A program made the translations under genes and the position numbers. A stretch of DNA of 6,756 nucleotides from an uncultured Actinomycetes bacterium (GTDB taxonomy: Bacteria > Actinomycetota > Acidimicrobiia > Acidimicrobiales > Microtrichaceae). Positions within the stretch are counted from its first letter, which is position 1; each line of letters begins with the position of its first letter. The notes beneath the pieces are model-generated. The model had not been told where the DNA came from. It saw only the letters and a program-made list of their open reading frames with translations, and made no database searches. The stretch spans positions 1 to 6,756 of the forward strand of contig CAJANQ010000413.1 of the NCBI GenBank assembly GCA_903941145.1, given 5' to 3'. Positions 5,666-6,756 of the stretch are shown piece by piece.

Positions 5666-6612
5666 GCCCGCGGCAGCCGTCCGCCACCGACCCGGTGGTC
5701 GCGTCGCTGCTCGCCCGCTGCTCGTTCCCGCCGGCCGACGGGCCTGGCGGGCAGTCGCTCACGGTCGCCGTCTCGGGCGGCGCCGACTCGCTGGCGCTCC
5801 TGGCGCTCGCCGTCGCCACCGGCCGACCCACGACCGCCGTCCACGTGGACCACGGCCTGCGACCGGGTTCGGCCGCCGAGTCGGAGCCGGTCGCCCGTGT
5901 GTGCGCCGCGTGGGGCGCGACCTTTCAGACCCGGTCCGTGCAGGTCGCCGACGGCCCGGACCTCGAGGCCCGCGCCCGCGCCGCCCGCCACGCGGCGCTG
6001 CCGGACGGGACGCTCTGTGGCCATACCGCCGACGACCAGGCCGAGACCGTGCTGCTCCGACTGCTCCGCGGTACTGGGCCGTCGGGGCTCGCGGCGATGC
6101 GTCCGGACCGCCACCCGGTCCTGGGGCTCCGCCGGGCCGAGACCGAGTCGCTCTGCGCCCACCTGGGACTGGAACCGTTCGAGGACCCCTCCAACCGGGA
6201 CCCCCGGTTCACCCGGAACCGTGTCCGTCACGAGGTGCTGCCGCTGCTGGCCGACGTCGCCGGACGCGACACGGTCCCGCTCCTGGCGCGGCTGGCCGAG
6301 CTGGCCGGCGCCCAGGCCGACGTGGTCGCCGCACTCGCGCTGCTGGTCGACCCGACCGACGCCGCCGCGCTGGCCGAGCTGCCGCCGGCGCTGGCAACAG
6401 CCGCGGTCCGGTCGTGGTGGCGGACGACCACGGGGCTCGACCATCCGCCCGACGCTGCGGCGGTGGCTCGCGTCGTCGCGGTCGCGTCCGGCACGGCCAA
6501 GGGCTGCGACGTCGTCGCCGGGTGGTCGGTGCGCCGTACCGCCGGCCTGCTGCGGCTGGTCGGTCCCGAAGGGTCGACCGTCCCGGAGGCCGACGAAGTG
6601 GCACAGGGCTAA
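5662..6612 (+). CDS. tilS: tRNA(Ile)-lysidine synthetase TilS
   Basis: TilS attaches lysine to C34 of tRNA-Ile2 (anticodon CAU) using ATP, forming lysidine. This changes decoding from AUG to AUA and charging from Met to Ile, and is essential in most bacteria. The 316-aa protein has the N-type ATP-pyrophosphatase P-loop S-G-G-A-D-S at 38-43, H-V-D-H-G-L-R-P-G-S at 61-70, G-H-T-A-D-D-Q-A-E-T-V at 120-130 and the tRNA-contacting block E-D-P-S-N-R-D at 174-180 followed by R-N-R-V-R-H-E-V-L-P-L-L at 185-196. The C-terminal part (about 200-316) is Ala/Leu-rich and much shorter than in the E. coli enzyme, as usual for actinobacterial forms. The GTG start at 5662 lies in a GTGA overlap with the metalloprotease stop. 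Its TAA at 6610-6612 is part of a promoter-like hexamer for hpt. Confidence 0.95.
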   Translation: MSPRQPSATDPVVASLLARCSFPPADGPGGQSLTVAVSGGADSLALLALAVATGRPTTAVHVDHGLRPGSAAESEPVARVCAAWGATFQTRSVQVADGPDLEARARAARHAALPDGTLCGHTADDQAETVLLRLLRGTGPSGLAAMRPDRHPVLGLRRAETESLCAHLGLEPFEDPSNRDPRFTRNRVRHEVLPLLADVAGRDTVPLLARLAELAGAQADVVAALALLVDPTDAAALAELPPALATAAVRSWWRTTTGLDHPPDAAAVARVVAVASGTAKGCDVVAGWSVRRTAGLLRLVGPEGSTVPEADEVAQG

Positions 6613-6615
6613 GGT
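6610..6615 (+). promoter_or_regulatory. Candidate -10 hexamer for hpt, overlapping the tilS stop
   Basis: TAAGGT begins with the TAA stop of tilS and ends 7 nt before the hpt ATG (6623), the same spacing as at tetR and the 49-aa gene. No good -35 is visible 16-18 bp upstream. The AAGG inside it could instead act as a weak ribosome binding site 8 nt from the ATG, so this reading is tentative. Confidence 0.33.
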
Positions 6616-6622
6616 CGCACCG

Positions 6623-6756
6623 ATGTCAGACGGCGGAACGACCAACACCAGCTCCTCGGAACCGTCAGGCGGCGTGGCGGACGCCAGCGTCGGCCGGGTC
6701 CTCCTGACCGAGGCGCAGATCTCGGCACGGATCACCGAGATCGGGGCGCAGCTCAC
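6623..6756 (+). CDS. hpt: Hypoxanthine phosphoribosyltransferase, 5' end only
   Basis: The gene runs off the window after 44 codons. Residues about 23-44 (V-G-R-V-L-L-T-E-A-Q-I-S-A-R-I-T-E-I-G-A-Q-L) match the N-terminal strand and helix of bacterial Hpt enzymes, which convert hypoxanthine or guanine plus PRPP to IMP or GMP. Location directly after tilS is the usual actinobacterial order and supports the call. The PRPP-binding loop lies outside the window. The first 22 residues are rich in Ser, Gly and Thr and form an extension beyond the usual family start; GTG 6674 would give a more typical N-terminus. ATG 6623 is preferred for its promoter-like context, not because of homology. Confidence 0.82.
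   Translation, partial: MSDGGTTNTSSSEPSGGVADASVGRVLLTEAQISARITEIGAQL

Noticed and set aside
5149..6756. 535-codon open frame on the minus strand opposite the zincin gene, tilS and hpt
   Set aside because: It spans three genes on the other strand, has Arg/Gly-rich composition without any domain, and is open because GC-rich coding DNA rarely gives stops in this antisense frame.

Overview
The window is GC-rich, gene-dense bacterial DNA with strong G/C third-position bias. It looks like an actinobacterial chromosome. Two neighbourhoods support this: a SigR-type ECF sigma factor followed by an RsrA-type zinc anti-sigma factor, which is the mycothiol/thiol-stress switch of Actinomycetota, and a zincin-like metalloprotease - tilS - hpt run typical of that phylum. 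The protein style would fit Acidimicrobiia, but that class assignment is inference only.

Layout. (1) 1-1378, plus strand: the 3' part of an unrecognised small protein gene, coupled by an ATGA overlap to a secreted lipoprotein esterase of the LpqC/PHB-depolymerase type. A terminator-like hairpin follows at about 1422-1469. (2) 3313-1542, minus strand: a TetR-family regulator coupled by an ATGA overlap to alkB, an integral-membrane alkane 1-monooxygenase with all its histidine motifs. The regulator start lies next to an AT-rich 7+5+7 inverted repeat embedded in a promoter-like sequence, a layout suggesting autoregulation. (3) 3450-4323, plus strand, divergent from tetR: sigR and rsrA. (4) 4369-4518: a 49-residue single-pass membrane protein of unknown function with its own promoter-like sequence. 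(5) 4598-6756, plus strand: zincin-like metalloprotease, tilS overlapping it by GTGA, and the 5' end of hpt.

How the parts work together. tetR and alkB form one inducible unit for terminal hydroxylation of alkanes. No rubredoxin or rubredoxin reductase is present here, so electron transfer must be supplied from elsewhere. sigR and rsrA form a redox-sensing pair. tilS (tRNA-Ile2 lysidine modification) and hpt (purine salvage) are housekeeping genes.

The most notable non-coding signal is that three starts (tetR, the 49-aa gene and hpt) each have a TANNNT hexamer ending exactly 7 nt before the ATG, as expected of leaderless transcripts. No CRISPR array, tRNA, rRNA, insertion sequence or clearly novel multi-gene system was found.
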